DNA from: Cellulomonas soli
GTDB lineage: Bacteria > Actinomycetota > Actinomycetes > Actinomycetales > Cellulomonadaceae
Reading direction: 5' to 3'
Length of the DNA: 64,000 bases
Assembly: GCF_013409305.1 (NCBI RefSeq)
Contig: NZ_JACBZJ010000001.1
Location: forward strand, 682,001 to 746,000
How positions within the stretch are numbered: the stretch's first letter is position 1; each line of letters starts with the position of its first letter. This document shows positions 48,582 through 57,692 of this stretch, in pieces. The notes beneath the pieces were generated by a model that had not been told where the DNA came from, made no database searches, and was given only the letters and a program-made list of their open reading frames with translations. The translations under genes and the position numbers were made by a program.

Positions 48582-49622
48582 TCAGACGAGGACGCGGGTG
48601 AGCGGCATCGAGGAGTCCACCGGCAGGTCGAGGGCCGAGGGCGCCATGCCCCGCCGCACGACGGCCGAGCCGAGCGCGGCGATCATCGCGCCGTTGTCGG
48701 TGCAGTACCGGATCGGTGGGATGCGCAGGGTGATGCCGGCCTGCGCGCAGCGGACCGCGGCCATGTCGCGCAGCTGGGAGTTCGCGGAGAACCCGCCGCC
48801 GACGACGAGGGTGTCGACGCCGTGCGCACGGCAGGCCGCGATGGTCTTGGCCGTGAGTACGTCGGCGACCGCCTCGGCGAACGAGGCCGCGACGTCCGGC
48901 AGCGGGATCTCCTGCCCGGCGTCCTGCCGGGCCTCGACCCAGCGGGCCACCGCGGTCTTCAGGCCCGAGAACGAGAAGTCCGCGGCGTGCGCGGCCTGGT
49001 CCTTGGCCGCGGTCAGGCCGCGCGGGAACCGGATCGCCTCGGGGTTCCCCTCGCGTGCGAGCCTGTCGATGTGCGGGCCGCCGGGGTACGGCAGGCCGAG
49101 CAGCCGACCGACCTTGTCGAAGGCCTCCCCCGCGGCGTCGTCGAGCGTGGAGCCGAGCTCGGTGACGTGCACGGTGTCGTCGATGAGCAGCAGCGAGGAG
49201 TGGCCGCCGGAGACGACGAGCGCCATCACCCGCTCGGGGAACGGCCCGTCGACGAGCTCGTCGACCACGGCGTGACCGATGACGTGGTTGACGCCGTACA
49301 GGGGCTTGTCCAGGCCGATCGCGAGCGCCTTGGCCGCCGACGCACCCACGGTCAGCGGACCGACCAGGCCGGGTCCGGCGGTCACCGCGATCGCGTCGAC
49401 CTGGCTCAGCGTGACGTCGGCCGTGGCGAGCGCGCGCTCGATGGTCGGCACCATGGCCTCGAGGTGGGCACGCGAGGCGATCTCGGGGATGATCCCCCCG
49501 AACCGCGCGTGCTCGTCGACCGAGCTGGCGACGGCGTCGACGAGCAGGTCGTGGCCCCGGACGAGGGCGACACCCGTCTCGTCGCAGGAGGTCTCGATCC
49601 CGAGGACGAGGGGGTCAGCCAT
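48582..49622 (-). CDS. tsaD: tRNA t6A37 threonylcarbamoyltransferase TsaD
   Basis: This 346-residue ASKHA-fold enzyme transfers the threonylcarbamoyl group to A37 of ANN-decoding tRNAs, with TsaB and Tsa[16 protein letters not shown], the metal-binding [15 protein letters not shown] and [12 protein letters not shown] are diagnostic. ATG 49622 lies 7 nt after TACCAT, favouring it over ATG 49631 and longer starts. Its partners tsaB, tsaE and rimI are about 2 kb away on the same strand, separated by two unrelated genes. Confidence 0.96.
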   Translation of the reverse strand: MADPLVLGIETSCDETGVALVRGHDLLVDAVASSVDEHARFGGIIPEIASRAHLEAMVPTIERALATADVTLSQVDAIAVTAGPGLVGPLTVGASAAKALAIGLDKPLYGVNHVIGHAVVDELVDGPFPERVMALVVSGGHSSLLLIDDTVHVTELGSTLDDAAGEAFDKVGRLLGLPYPGGPHIDRLAREGNPEAIRFPRGLTAAKDQAAHAADFSFSGLKTAVARWVEARQDAGQEIPLPDVAASFAEAVADVLTAKTIAACRAHGVDTLVVGGGFSANSQLRDMAAVRCAQAGITLRIPPIRYCTDNGAMIAALGSAVVRRGMAPSALDLPVDSSMPLTRVLV

Positions 49623-49629
49623 GCCCACC

Positions 49630-49635
49630 ATGGTA
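49630..49635 (-). promoter_or_regulatory. -10 hexamer TACCAT, leaderless start of tsaD
   Basis: TACCAT on the minus strand lies 7 nt before ATG 49622. Confidence 0.5.
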
Positions 49636-49678
49636 GGCGTGAGCGACGTCACCCCTTTCATGGGACGATTCCACAGTA

Positions 49679-49698
49679 ATTGAGAGTTCAATCAGGGT
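49679..49698 (+). promoter_or_regulatory. inverted repeat ATTGA-N4-TCAAT overlapping -10 TTCAAT
   Basis: TTCAAT (49687-49692) lies 6 nt before ATG 49699, as in other leaderless starts. It is also one arm of the inverted repeat ATTGAGAGTTCAAT (49679-49692). A repressor bound there would cover the -10 element. Confidence 0.5.
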
Positions 49699-50340
49699 AT
49701 GAGCACCGACACCACCGTCCTCGACGGACTCGACTTCCCCGCCCCTGCGCTCGCCGTCGCCGACGACGTCGCCGACCTGCTGTTCCGTGAAGCGCGCAGC
49801 GTGCACCACTTCACGGACGAGGAGGTCACGGACCAGGAGATCGCCGCCGTCTACGACCTCGTCAAGTGGGGCCCCACGGCCATCAACATCGTGCCGCTGC
49901 GCCTGCTCCTCGTGCGCACCCCTGAGGCCCGCGCCCGGCTCGCCGCGCACATGGGCGAGGGCAACCGCGAGCGCGTCCTGGCCGCACCCCTGTCGATCGT
50001 CGTCGCGGCAGACACCCGCTTCCACACCCACATCCCCGTGCTCATGCCGCCCTACGCCGCGATGGCCGAGTCCCTCGAGGACAACGAGCCCACCCGCGAG
50101 CAGATGGCCCGCACCAACGCCACCCTGCAGGCCGGGTACCTGCTCGTCGGGCTGCGCGCCGCAGGCCTGTCCGTCGGACCGATGAGCGGGATGGACGCCG
50201 CCGGCATCGACGCGGAGTTCTTCACGGAGAACGGCTGGAAGGCCCTCATGGTGTTCAACGTCGGCCGCACCGAGGGCTCGACCACGCCGCACCCCCGCGG
50301 TGAGCGCCTCACCTACCAGCAGGCCGCGCTCACGGTCTGA
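49699..50340 (+). CDS. nitroreductase-family protein (malonic semialdehyde reductase-like)
   Basis: This 213-residue FMN-dependent nitroreductase-fold protein closely fits the RutE/HadB subgroup: ARSVHHFTDEEVTDQEI, YDLVKWGPTAINIVPLRLLL, GLSVGPMSGMDAAGID and a C-terminal basic tail. RutE reduces malonic semialdehyde in uracil catabolism, but no other rut gene is here, so the physiological substrate is open. It sits alone on the plus strand between tsaD and the sulfurtransferase gene. Confidence 0.9.
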   Translation: MSTDTTVLDGLDFPAPALAVADDVADLLFREARSVHHFTDEEVTDQEIAAVYDLVKWGPTAINIVPLRLLLVRTPEARARLAAHMGEGNRERVLAAPLSIVVAADTRFHTHIPVLMPPYAAMAESLEDNEPTREQMARTNATLQAGYLLVGLRAAGLSVGPMSGMDAAGIDAEFFTENGWKALMVFNVGRTEGSTTPHPRGERLTYQQAALTV

Positions 50341-50364
50341 GGGAACGACACCCGACCCGTCCGG

Positions 50365-51228
50365 TCACGCACCCCCGCCGTCGGCGGGACCCGTGGCGAC
50401 CGGGCGGGTCTCGTCGTTCGACCACTGCGACCAGGACCCCGGGTACAGCGAGGCCTCCACACCGATCGAGGCGAGCGCAGCGACCTCGTGCGCCGCCGTG
50501 ACGCCCGACCCGCAGTACACCGCGACCGGCGCACCCGCCTCGGCGCGCAGCGCCCGGAAGCGGTCGCGCAACGCCTCGCCGGGCAGGAACCGGCCGTCCG
50601 CGTCGAGGTTCGCCGTGGTCGGCGCCGACAGGGCGCCCGGGATGTGCCCGGCCTTCGGGTCGACCGGCTCGACCTCCCCCGCGTACCGCTCACCCGCACG
50701 CGCGTCCAGCAGGGTGCCCGCACCGACCAGCTGTGCGGCGCCGTCCGCATCGAGCGTCGGCATGGCACCGGCGGCGAGCACCACATCACCCGGGTCGGCG
50801 GTCACCTCCCCCGCCTCGAGCGAGAACCCGGCGGACTGCCAGGCGGGCAGGCCGCCGTCGAGCAGGCGCACGTCGCGCACCCCGGCCCAGCGCAGCAGCC
50901 ACCACGCGCGCGCTGCGGACATGCCGCCGATCCCGTCGTAGGCCACCACGGCACGCCCCTCGCGCACGCCCCACCGCCGGGCGGCCGCCTCCAGGTCCGC
51001 GAGCGCCGGCATCGGGTGCCGTCCCTCCTGCGGGCTCGGCGGGGCTGCCAGCTCGGTGTCCAGGTCGACGTACAAGGCCCCGGGCACGTGGCCGGACAGG
51101 TACTGCTCATGCCCGTCGGTGCGGCCCAGCACCCAGCGCACGTCGAGGACGACGGGCGGCTCCTCGTCGGCGAGCAACGCCGCGAGCGTGGTCGCATCGA
51201 CCAGGACGGTTCCGCGCGGGTCGGTCAT
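50365..51228 (-). CDS. sulfurtransferase (rhodanese, 3-mercaptopyruvate type)
   Basis: This 287-residue protein has two tandem rhodanese domains. The inactive N-terminal one contains VVLDVRWVLGR. The C-terminal one carries the catalytic Cys in VYCGSGVTAAHEV. The CGSGVT loop is typical of 3-mercaptopyruvate sulfurtransferases, whereas thiosulfate types read CRxGxR. ATG 51228 follows GAGGGAG with about 6 nt spacing. It lies 69 bp after rimI on the same strand and may be cotranscribed. Confidence 0.92.
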   Translation of the reverse strand: MTDPRGTVLVDATTLAALLADEEPPVVLDVRWVLGRTDGHEQYLSGHVPGALYVDLDTELAAPPSPQEGRHPMPALADLEAAARRWGVREGRAVVAYDGIGGMSAARAWWLLRWAGVRDVRLLDGGLPAWQSAGFSLEAGEVTADPGDVVLAAGAMPTLDADGAAQLVGAGTLLDARAGERYAGEVEPVDPKAGHIPGALSAPTTANLDADGRFLPGEALRDRFRALRAEAGAPVAVYCGSGVTAAHEVAALASIGVEASLYPGSWSQWSNDETRPVATGPADGGGA

Positions 51229-51297
51229 CGGGTGCTCCCTCGGGGGTCGTGGTCGGGGGTCGTGGGTCCGGGGTCGGGCCGCGAGGCCGCGCACGGG

Positions 51298-51783
51298 TCA
51301 GACGTCAGCCTGCTGCAGGTCCAGCCGCATCGTCCAGGCGTCCACGTTCCCGGGCTGGTAGTAGGCACGACGGCGACCCAGCCGCTCGAACCCGGCCCCG
51401 GTGTACAGGCGCAGGGCCGGCTCGTTGTCGACCCGCACCTCGAGCAGGACGACCCGGGCACCGACGGTCCGCGCCCGGCCGACGAGCGCGTCGAGCAGCA
51501 GGCGTCCGATGCCGCGGCCCTGATGCTGCTCGCTCGTGCCCACGGTCATGACCTGCGCGTCCTCGCCGTCGAACCACAGCCCCGCGTAGCCGACGAGCGT
51601 GCCGCCCAGCTCGGCGCCCACGTACCAGCGGCCGGGGCCGACGATCTCCTCGGCCAGCGACTGCGTCGACCAGGCTGCCGGGCCGAACAGCTCACGCTCA
51701 AGGACGTCGAGCACGGGCACGTCCTCGACGCGCAGCGCGCGCAGCACCACGTCCTGCGGGTAGGCGCCGTCGGCGGGGGTCAC
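51298..51783 (-). CDS. rimI: ribosomal-protein-alanine N-acetyltransferase RimI
   Basis: This 161-residue GNAT acetyltransferase has ALRVEDVPVLDVLERELFG, the acetyl-CoA loop QHQGRGIGRLLLDAL and the C-terminal LYTGAGFERLGRRRAYY. In the family it acetylates the N-terminus of ribosomal protein S18. GTG 51783 overlaps the tsaB stop codon by 4 nt. The tsaE-tsaB-rimI order is the classic one and supports the name. Confidence 0.92.
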   Translation of the reverse strand: MTPADGAYPQDVVLRALRVEDVPVLDVLERELFGPAAWSTQSLAEEIVGPGRWYVGAELGGTLVGYAGLWFDGEDAQVMTVGTSEQHQGRGIGRLLLDALVGRARTVGARVVLLEVRVDNEPALRLYTGAGFERLGRRRAYYQPGNVDAWTMRLDLQQADV

Positions 51784-52445
51784 CCGAGCACGCGCTTGCG
51801 GGCCGCCGACGGCACGGCGTCGGGTCGACGCAGGTACAGGGGCTCGGTGCCGAGGGGTTCGCCGGCCGCGACCCGCAGCAGGGCGAGCCGCGCCAGCTCG
51901 GCCGGGTCGACGGCCGCGGGGACGACCGAACCGAGGTCGAACACGTCCGGGTAGAGCCCGGCACCGGGTCCGACGACCACCGCGCCGTCCTGGTCCACGT
52001 CGGCCGGCGCGCCCACCGCCGGGGCGCGGGTCACCCGCACGACCCCGGGCCCCTCGGCGCGGTACCCGGCGGTGTAGACCTCGCGGCGGCGCGCGTCCGT
52101 CACGACGAGCAGGTCCGTCCCGGCGGGCACGACACGCGAGGCGGCCATGGCCAACGCGTCCAGGCTCGGCACGCCCCGAACCGGGATGCCCAGGGACAGC
52201 GCGAGCGTGCGCGCCGTCACCAGGCCCACGCGCAACCCCGTGAACGGGGCGGGCCCCGTACCGACGACGACCGACGCGAGGTCCGTCCGGCTCACGCCCG
52301 CGTCGACCAGAACGGCGGCGACCATCGGGGCGAGCAGCTCGGCGTGGTGCCGCTGCTGCTCGTCGGAGCGGGCTGCGAGCACCGTGCCGGCGTCGTCGAC
52401 CAGGCTGACGGCGACCGCGGAGGAGGTGTCGAGGGCGAGGTGCAC
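51780..52445 (-). CDS. tsaB: t6A biosynthesis protein TsaB
   Basis: This 221-residue ASKHA-fold scaffold (LALDTSSAVAVSLVD, VVVGTGPAPFTGLRVGL) is a TsaD paralogue lacking the metal-binding histidines. It bridges TsaD and TsaE in the t6A37 complex. GTG 52445 starts 5 nt after the tsaE stop codon. It overlaps rimI by 4 nt. Confidence 0.95.
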   Translation of the reverse strand: MHLALDTSSAVAVSLVDDAGTVLAARSDEQQRHHAELLAPMVAAVLVDAGVSRTDLASVVVGTGPAPFTGLRVGLVTARTLALSLGIPVRGVPSLDALAMAASRVVPAGTDLLVVTDARRREVYTAGYRAEGPGVVRVTRAPAVGAPADVDQDGAVVVGPGAGLYPDVFDLGSVVPAAVDPAELARLALLRVAAGEPLGTEPLYLRRPDAVPSAARKRVLG

Positions 52446-52450
52446 GACGC

Positions 52451-53005
52451 TCAGCCTGCCACCTCGTCCTGGCCGGGCAGCCCGACGCCCGCCCAGCGCG
52501 CACCGACCGGCGTCACGACCAGCACCCGCTCGCCCGCCGAGGGGTCCTCACCTGCGGCGAACGCCTCGTCGACGCCGATGCCGTCGGAGGCGCCGCGCGG
52601 GCGCCGCAGCGCCAGCTCGAGACGGTCGGCCGCCAACCCCTCCACCCAGCCCTCGCCCCACTCGACGACCGTGACCGACTCGTCCAGGCTCGAGTCCAGG
52701 TCGAGCGCGTCGACCTCGTCGAGCGAGCCGAGCCGGTACGCGTCGACGTGCACGAGCGCCGGACCGCGGGTGCCGTCGGCACGGGTCAGCGGCGGGTGCT
52801 CCCGGGCGATGATGAACGTCGGGGAGGCGACCTGGCCGCGGACCTGCAGCCCCTCGCCGAGCCCCTGGGTGAGGGTCGTCTTCCCGGCACCCAGGTCACC
52901 GGTGAGCACGACGAGGTCGCCCGCACGCAGCACACCGGCGAGCGCCCGCCCGTAGGCGCGGGTCGCCTCCGCATCGGGCAGACGGACCTGCAGGGGCGCG
53001 CTCAC
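52451..53005 (-). CDS. tsaE: t6A biosynthesis ATPase TsaE
   Basis: This 184-residue P-loop ATPase has Walker A TGDLGAGKTTLTQGL, SPTFIIAREH, HVDAYRLGSLDE and VVEWGEG, all TsaE signatures. It drives turnover of the TsaB-TsaD complex. The C-terminal 40 residues, with an acidic segment, are longer than in the usual 150-residue TsaE. GTG 53005 overlaps the alr stop codon by 4 nt. Confidence 0.95.
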   Translation of the reverse strand: MSAPLQVRLPDAEATRAYGRALAGVLRAGDLVVLTGDLGAGKTTLTQGLGEGLQVRGQVASPTFIIAREHPPLTRADGTRGPALVHVDAYRLGSLDEVDALDLDSSLDESVTVVEWGEGWVEGLAADRLELALRRPRGASDGIGVDEAFAAGEDPSAGERVLVVTPVGARWAGVGLPGQDEVAG

Positions 53006-54234
53006 CCGGCGACCTGTGCGGCGCCGACCTCGGACGGCCGACCCGCGCCGCCGACCGCGTCAACGGCCGACTCCTGGCCCCCGAGGTCGCCGACGTGCAC
53101 GCGCGGCACGCGCGAGCCGAGCCGGGTGACGATCTCGTAGCTGATGGTGTCGGCCGCGAGGGCCCAGTCCTGCGCGGTGGGCCCGCCGTCGGCGCCGGTG
53201 CCGAACAGCACGACGCGGTCGCCGGCCTGCTCCGTGGCACCAGGGCCGAGGTCGACGACGACCTGGTCCATGCACACGCGCCCCGCCACGCCCAGCCGTC
53301 GGCCGCCGACCTGCACCGGCCCGCCCACCCGCACCGCGTCACCGGACGCGTGCCGTGGGATGCCGTCGGAGTAGCCGAGCGGCACGACCCCGAGCACGGT
53401 GTCCTGGGGGACGACGTACTGGTGCGCGTACGAGACGCCGTGCCCGGCAGGGACCGCCTTGACCGTCGCCAGCTCGGCCTCGAGCGTCATCGCCGGCGTG
53501 AGCCCGAATGCCTCGGGCCCGCCCAGCTGTGGCACCGGCGACAACCCGTAGACCGCCAGCCCGGGCCGAACCAGGTCGTAGTGCACGGCCGGTGTCGTGA
53601 GCGTGGCCGCCGAGTTGGCCAGATGACGCACCTCGAGGCGGATGCCCGCCGACTCGACCGTGCGGACCGCGTCCGCGAAGACCTCGGCCTGCGCCCGGAC
53701 CGCGGGGTGCTCGGGCTCGTCCGCGAACGCCAGGTGCGACCAGAGCCCGACGACCTGCACGGCACCCTCGGCCTCGGCACGCAGCGCCGGGGCGAGCAGC
53801 TCGACCAGCTGCGGCGGCGTCAGCCCGTTGCGCCCGAGCCCGGTGTCGACCTTGAGGTGCACACGGGCGGTGCGACCGGCGGCACGGGCGGCGGCGGCGA
53901 CCTCCTCGAGGGCCCACCCGGCCGCGACCGACACGTCGATGTCGGCCTCGACCACCTCGCGCAGCGGTGCGCCTGGCGCGTAGAGCCAGGTGAGCACGCG
54001 CACGTCGTGCACGCCGGCCGCCCGCAGTGCGAGCGCCTCGCTGACCTGGGCGGTGCCCAACCACGTCGCCCCGCCGGCGATCGCCGCACGGGCGGCCGAC
54101 ACCAGGCCGTGCCCGTAGGCGTCGGCCTTCACGACGGCCATGACCTGCGCGGTCGGCGCATGGGTGGCGAGGCTGCGGACGTTGTCACGGATCGCGGTCA
54201 GGTCCACGACCGCGCGCGCCGGGTACATGCTCAC
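53002..54234 (-). CDS. alr: alanine racemase
   Basis: It is a PLP enzyme making D-alanine for peptidoglycan. The 410 residues comprise a TIM barrel with the PLP lysine K36 in VVKADAYGHG, HLKVDTGLGRNG, HLANSAATL and VRPGLAVYGL. The C-terminal beta domain carries the catalytic Tyr in VSYAHQYVV plus GRVCMDQVVVDLG. GTG 54234 is preceded by GAGACT and 7 nt, a weak leaderless-type match. It is followed by tsaE with a 4-nt overlap. Confidence 0.96.
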   Translation of the reverse strand: MSMYPARAVVDLTAIRDNVRSLATHAPTAQVMAVVKADAYGHGLVSAARAAIAGGATWLGTAQVSEALALRAAGVHDVRVLTWLYAPGAPLREVVEADIDVSVAAGWALEEVAAAARAAGRTARVHLKVDTGLGRNGLTPPQLVELLAPALRAEAEGAVQVVGLWSHLAFADEPEHPAVRAQAEVFADAVRTVESAGIRLEVRHLANSAATLTTPAVHYDLVRPGLAVYGLSPVPQLGGPEAFGLTPAMTLEAELATVKAVPAGHGVSYAHQYVVPQDTVLGVVPLGYSDGIPRHASGDAVRVGGPVQVGGRRLGVAGRVCMDQVVVDLGPGATEQAGDRVVLFGTGADGGPTAQDWALAADTISYEIVTRLGSRVPRVHVGDLGGQESAVDAVGGAGRPSEVGAAQVAG

Positions 54235-54319
54235 GCGCGACAGTCTCTCACCGCCACGGGACGGCCCGTCGCGCTCCGCCCGGTGGCTCTGCGACCGGCC
54301 GGGCAGCCGCTCGGTCGCG

Positions 54320-54952
54320 TCAGGTCCGGTGGACGACGACGTCCGCGCGCGCAGCGGTCGCGACGACCAGCCGGGCGTTGTCCTCGTCGGGCCCGTGCGC
54401 CCACGCGTGCGCGGTGTGCGGCTCCTTGCCGAACTCCACGTGCCGTGCCACCAACCGGGCCAGGCGAACCCGGTCGTCGGGCGCGACGAACCAGGACTCG
54501 TCGAGCAGGCCCGCCACCGGGGTGAACCCGTCGCGGTCGAGCAGCAGGTAGTTGCCCTCGGTCACGACGAGCGGCACGTCCGGCGGTACGGCGATGGCCC
54601 CGGCGACACCGTTGCGCAGGTCGCGGCGGTACTCGGGCGCGTACACCGTCTCGCCCGGGTCGGCTGCGCGCAGCCGGCGCAGCAGTGCCACGTACCCGGC
54701 CGCGTCGAACGTGTCGGGCGCCCCCTTGCGGTCGGCCCGACCGAGCCGCTCGAGCTCGGTCTGCGCGAGATGGAACCCGTCCATCGGGACGACCACGACG
54801 TCGAGCGGTCGGTACCGCGCGATCTGGGCCGCGAGCGTGGACTTGCCGGCGCCGGGCGCACCGACCAGGCCGAGGAGGCGTCGGCGCCCGTCACCGCGGG
54901 CGGCCTGCAGGAGCGCGTCGACGCGTGCCCCCAGGTGATCGTCGAGGGTCAT
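54320..54952 (-). CDS. nucleoside/nucleotide kinase family protein
   Basis: This 210-residue P-loop kinase of the phosphoribulokinase/uridine kinase superfamily has Walker A VGAPGAGKSTL, the substrate loop VVPMDGFHLAQTELE, APEYRRDLRN and VVTEGNYLLLD, followed by a lid with ARHVEFGK. The substrate is not evident. Relatives include pantothenate-kinase-like and fructose-kinase-like proteins. ATG 54952 overlaps the nnr stop codon by 4 nt, so it is coupled to the nicotinamide repair gene. Confidence 0.88.
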   Translation of the reverse strand: MTLDDHLGARVDALLQAARGDGRRRLLGLVGAPGAGKSTLAAQIARYRPLDVVVVPMDGFHLAQTELERLGRADRKGAPDTFDAAGYVALLRRLRAADPGETVYAPEYRRDLRNGVAGAIAVPPDVPLVVTEGNYLLLDRDGFTPVAGLLDESWFVAPDDRVRLARLVARHVEFGKEPHTAHAWAHGPDEDNARLVVATAARADVVVHRT

Positions 54953-56589
54953 CGCCGGCCCCGCCGCTCCGCGACGGCAGCGCGGGCTCCACCGTTCGCC
55001 CCCAGGACGGCCGCGACGGTCGCGGGCAGCGCCTCGGCGACCGCCGACGCGGTGACCGGGCCGCCCGGGTTGGCCAGGTGGGCGGCCCGGCCGTGCACGA
55101 GTGCCGCCGCGGCCGCGAGCGCCGCCACGAGTCCAGGGTCGTCCGCGACCTCCTGGGAACGACCCGCGAGCAGTGCGCCCAGGATGCCCGCGAGCACATC
55201 ACCGGAACCGGCCGTCGCGAGCCACGCCGGCCCGTCGGCCTGGGCGTAGACGGCACCGCCCGCCCCGACGACGACCGTCGTGGGGCCCTTGAGCAGCACG
55301 GTCGCTCCGGTGAGCTCGTGAGCGCGGCGGGCGTGCCGCAGCGGCTCCGCCTCGACCTGCGCCCGCTCGACCGGCTCGCCCCGGGCCCGCAGCAGCCGGG
55401 CCAGCTCACCCGCGTGCGGTGTCAGCACCACCTGCGGCCCGACCCGGGGCGGCAGCTGGTCGAGCGCACCGGCATCGACGACCGCGGGCAGCCCGTCGCT
55501 GACGGCCGCGTCCAGCGCGTCGGTGAGCGTGCGCCGTCGTGCGTGGTCGTGCGGGTCGACCCCGGGCCCGAGGACCCACGCCTGGACCCTGCCCTGGCCC
55601 ACGACCACCTCGGGCCGCGCGGCCAGGACCGCCGCCGCCAGCGGCCCGCCGTCACCGTGCGGCGGCAGCTCGTCGCCCGGGTCAACCCGACCCGTCGGTG
55701 CGTCGGGGACGAAGCGCACCATGCCGACGCCCGCCAGCACCGCGGCACCGGCGCACAGGACCGCCGCCCCCGGGTACCGCGGGGTGCCCGCGACGACACC
55801 GAGCACCCCGCGCGCGTACTTGTGCGAGTGACGGTCCGGCACCGGCCAGAGCGCAGCGACGTCCTCCGGCGCGAGCCGGGCGACCGCCGGGCGCGCCGCG
55901 GCGAGGTCGAGGCCGATGTCGACGACCACGACGTCGCCCGCGCACGCGTCCGCAGGTGGCAGGAGCAGGCCCGGCTTCGCCCCCCCGAACGTCACGGTGA
56001 GGTCGGCGGGCAGCACGGCACCGCCGCACGTGCCGTCGTCCACCCCGATGCCGGACGGCACGTCGACCGCCACCACGACCGGGCCGTGCGGCGACCGTGG
56101 CGTCTGCCGCAGGGCCTCGACGAGGGCGCCGGCCGGACCACGCGCACCCGTGCCCGACGCGCCGATGCCGAGCAGCCCGTCCAGCACGACGTCCGCACCT
56201 GCGGCCGCACCGGCGGCCGCCTCGACGGTCGTCGTCGGCACGCCTCGCCCACCATCACCGCCGCCCGCCACCAGCGAGACGACACGGGCACCGGCCGAGC
56301 GCGCAGCGGCCAGCCCTCCGGCGTGCGCGCGTGCTGCGCAGGTCACGGCCGTGACCTGCACCCCGCGCCGCGCCAGCAGGGCTCCGGCGTGCAGCGCATC
56401 ACCGCCGTTGTTCCCCGACCCGACGAGCACGACCACGCGCGCGCCCCGGACCCGTCCGCGGCGGGCACGCAGCACCCGCAGCACCTGCCCGTGCAGGGCG
56501 AAGGCGGCACGCTCCATGAGCGGCACACCCGCGGCGAGCAGGGGTTCCTCGGCGGACCGCACGACGGCGGACGTCCACGACAGCAGCAC
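54949..56589 (-). CDS. nnr: bifunctional NAD(P)H-hydrate epimerase and dehydratase
   Basis: It repairs damaged NADHX/NADPHX. The protein has about 546 residues. The N-terminal YjeF_N epimerase domain (1-215) has GSGNNGGDALHAG and VAVDVPSGIG. The C-terminal ADP/ATP-dependent dehydratase domain has HSHKYARGVLGVVAG, VLTPHAGELARLL, LLKGPTTVV and ATAGSGDVLAGILGALLAG. GTG 56589 (LLSWTSAVVRSAEEPLL follows) fits the family N-terminus better than the longer in-frame start at 56670. It is coupled to the kinase gene downstream. Confidence 0.95.
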   Translation of the reverse strand: MLLSWTSAVVRSAEEPLLAAGVPLMERAAFALHGQVLRVLRARRGRVRGARVVVLVGSGNNGGDALHAGALLARRGVQVTAVTCAARAHAGGLAAARSAGARVVSLVAGGGDGGRGVPTTTVEAAAGAAAGADVVLDGLLGIGASGTGARGPAGALVEALRQTPRSPHGPVVVAVDVPSGIGVDDGTCGGAVLPADLTVTFGGAKPGLLLPPADACAGDVVVVDIGLDLAAARPAVARLAPEDVAALWPVPDRHSHKYARGVLGVVAGTPRYPGAAVLCAGAAVLAGVGMVRFVPDAPTGRVDPGDELPPHGDGGPLAAAVLAARPEVVVGQGRVQAWVLGPGVDPHDHARRRTLTDALDAAVSDGLPAVVDAGALDQLPPRVGPQVVLTPHAGELARLLRARGEPVERAQVEAEPLRHARRAHELTGATVLLKGPTTVVVGAGGAVYAQADGPAWLATAGSGDVLAGILGALLAGRSQEVADDPGLVAALAAAAALVHGRAAHLANPGGPVTASAVAEALPATVAAVLGANGGARAAVAERRGRR

Positions 56590-56680
56590 CCCACCATCCT
56601 GGCGGACGCCGGCCGGGCAGAGCGCGCCGACGGGTGCACCGGCACCCGACGGTTCCGTCGGCACCTGCACGGGCCGGGGG

Positions 56681-56686
56681 TAGCGT
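56681..56686 (+). promoter_or_regulatory. -10 hexamer TAGCGT, leaderless start of the LLM oxidoreductase gene
   Basis: TAGCGT lies 7 nt before ATG 56694, with no Shine-Dalgarno sequence between. Confidence 0.6.
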
Positions 56687-56693
56687 GCCGGGC

Positions 56694-57680
56694 ATGCGCT
56701 TCGGACTCTTCATCCCTCAGGGGTGGCGGCAGGACCTCACCGGCATCGAACCCCGCGACCACTGGTCGGTCATGCACGGCCTCGCCGCCCACGCCGACGA
56801 CGGCGACGCCTTCGACTCGATCTGGGTGTACGACCACTTCCATGCCGTGCCCGAGCCGAACGGTGAGGCCACGCACGAGGCGTGGAGCCTCATCAACGCG
56901 TACGCGGCCAGCACCCGCCGCGTGAAGCTGGGCCAGATGTGCACCTGCATGGCCTACCGGAACCCGGCGTACCTGGCGAAGGTGGCCGCGACCGCGGACA
57001 TCATCTCGGGCGGCCGCGTGCAGATGGGCATCGGTGCCGGCTGGTACGAGCACGAGTGGCGCGCCTACGGCTACGGGTTCCCGCGGGCCGGCGAACGCCT
57101 CGCGATGCTCGACGAGGGCGTGCAGATCCTCGAGCACCTGTGGCGGGACGGGGTCGCCACGTTCCACGGCGAGCACTACCAGGTGGAGGGCGCCCAGCTC
57201 GCGCCCCTGCCGTTGCAGGTCGGCGGCCCTCCGCTGTGGATCGCCGGCGGCGGCGAGCGCAAGACCCTGCGCATCGCGGCGGAGCACGCGGCGTTCACCA
57301 ACTTCGACGGCACGCCCGAGGGCTTCGCCCACAAGTCGCAGGTGCTCCGCACCCACTGCGAGGAGCTGGGTCGACCGTTCGAGGAGATCACCCGCTCGGC
57401 CAACTACAACGTGGTCATCGGCGCGGACCAGGGGGAGGTGGACGACCGCCTCGCCTGGCTCGAGGCGCACTACGCCCGCACGGTCCCCGAGCGCGCGGCG
57501 GGCATGGTCGACGACCTGCGCCGGGGGCCGCTCGTCGGCACGCCCGAGCAGGTCGTCGACACGCTGCGCTCGCTCGAGGCGCTCGGCATGACGTACGCGA
57601 TCGCCAACTTCGCCGAGGCGGCCTACGACCGCTCCGGCATCGAGCTGTTCGAGCGCGAGGTCGTCCCCGCGCTGCGCTGA
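56694..57680 (+). CDS. LLM-class F420-dependent oxidoreductase
   Basis: This 328-residue luciferase-like TIM-barrel protein has MRFGLFIPQGWRQDL, DSIWVYDHF, LGQMCTCMAYRNPAYLAKVA, GRVQMGIGAGWYEHEW and PLWIAGGGERKTLRIAA. These are typical of F420-dependent reductases in actinobacteria, and cofactor F420 is inferred from the subgroup. The substrate is unknown. It lies on the plus strand between nnr and acpS, breaking an otherwise conserved minus-strand cell-wall block, and has its own promoter and terminator. Confidence 0.9.
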   Translation: MRFGLFIPQGWRQDLTGIEPRDHWSVMHGLAAHADDGDAFDSIWVYDHFHAVPEPNGEATHEAWSLINAYAASTRRVKLGQMCTCMAYRNPAYLAKVAATADIISGGRVQMGIGAGWYEHEWRAYGYGFPRAGERLAMLDEGVQILEHLWRDGVATFHGEHYQVEGAQLAPLPLQVGGPPLWIAGGGERKTLRIAAEHAAFTNFDGTPEGFAHKSQVLRTHCEELGRPFEEITRSANYNVVIGADQGEVDDRLAWLEAHYARTVPERAAGMVDDLRRGPLVGTPEQVVDTLRSLEALGMTYAIANFAEAAYDRSGIELFEREVVPALR

Positions 57681-57692
57681 GGCTGACCTGCC

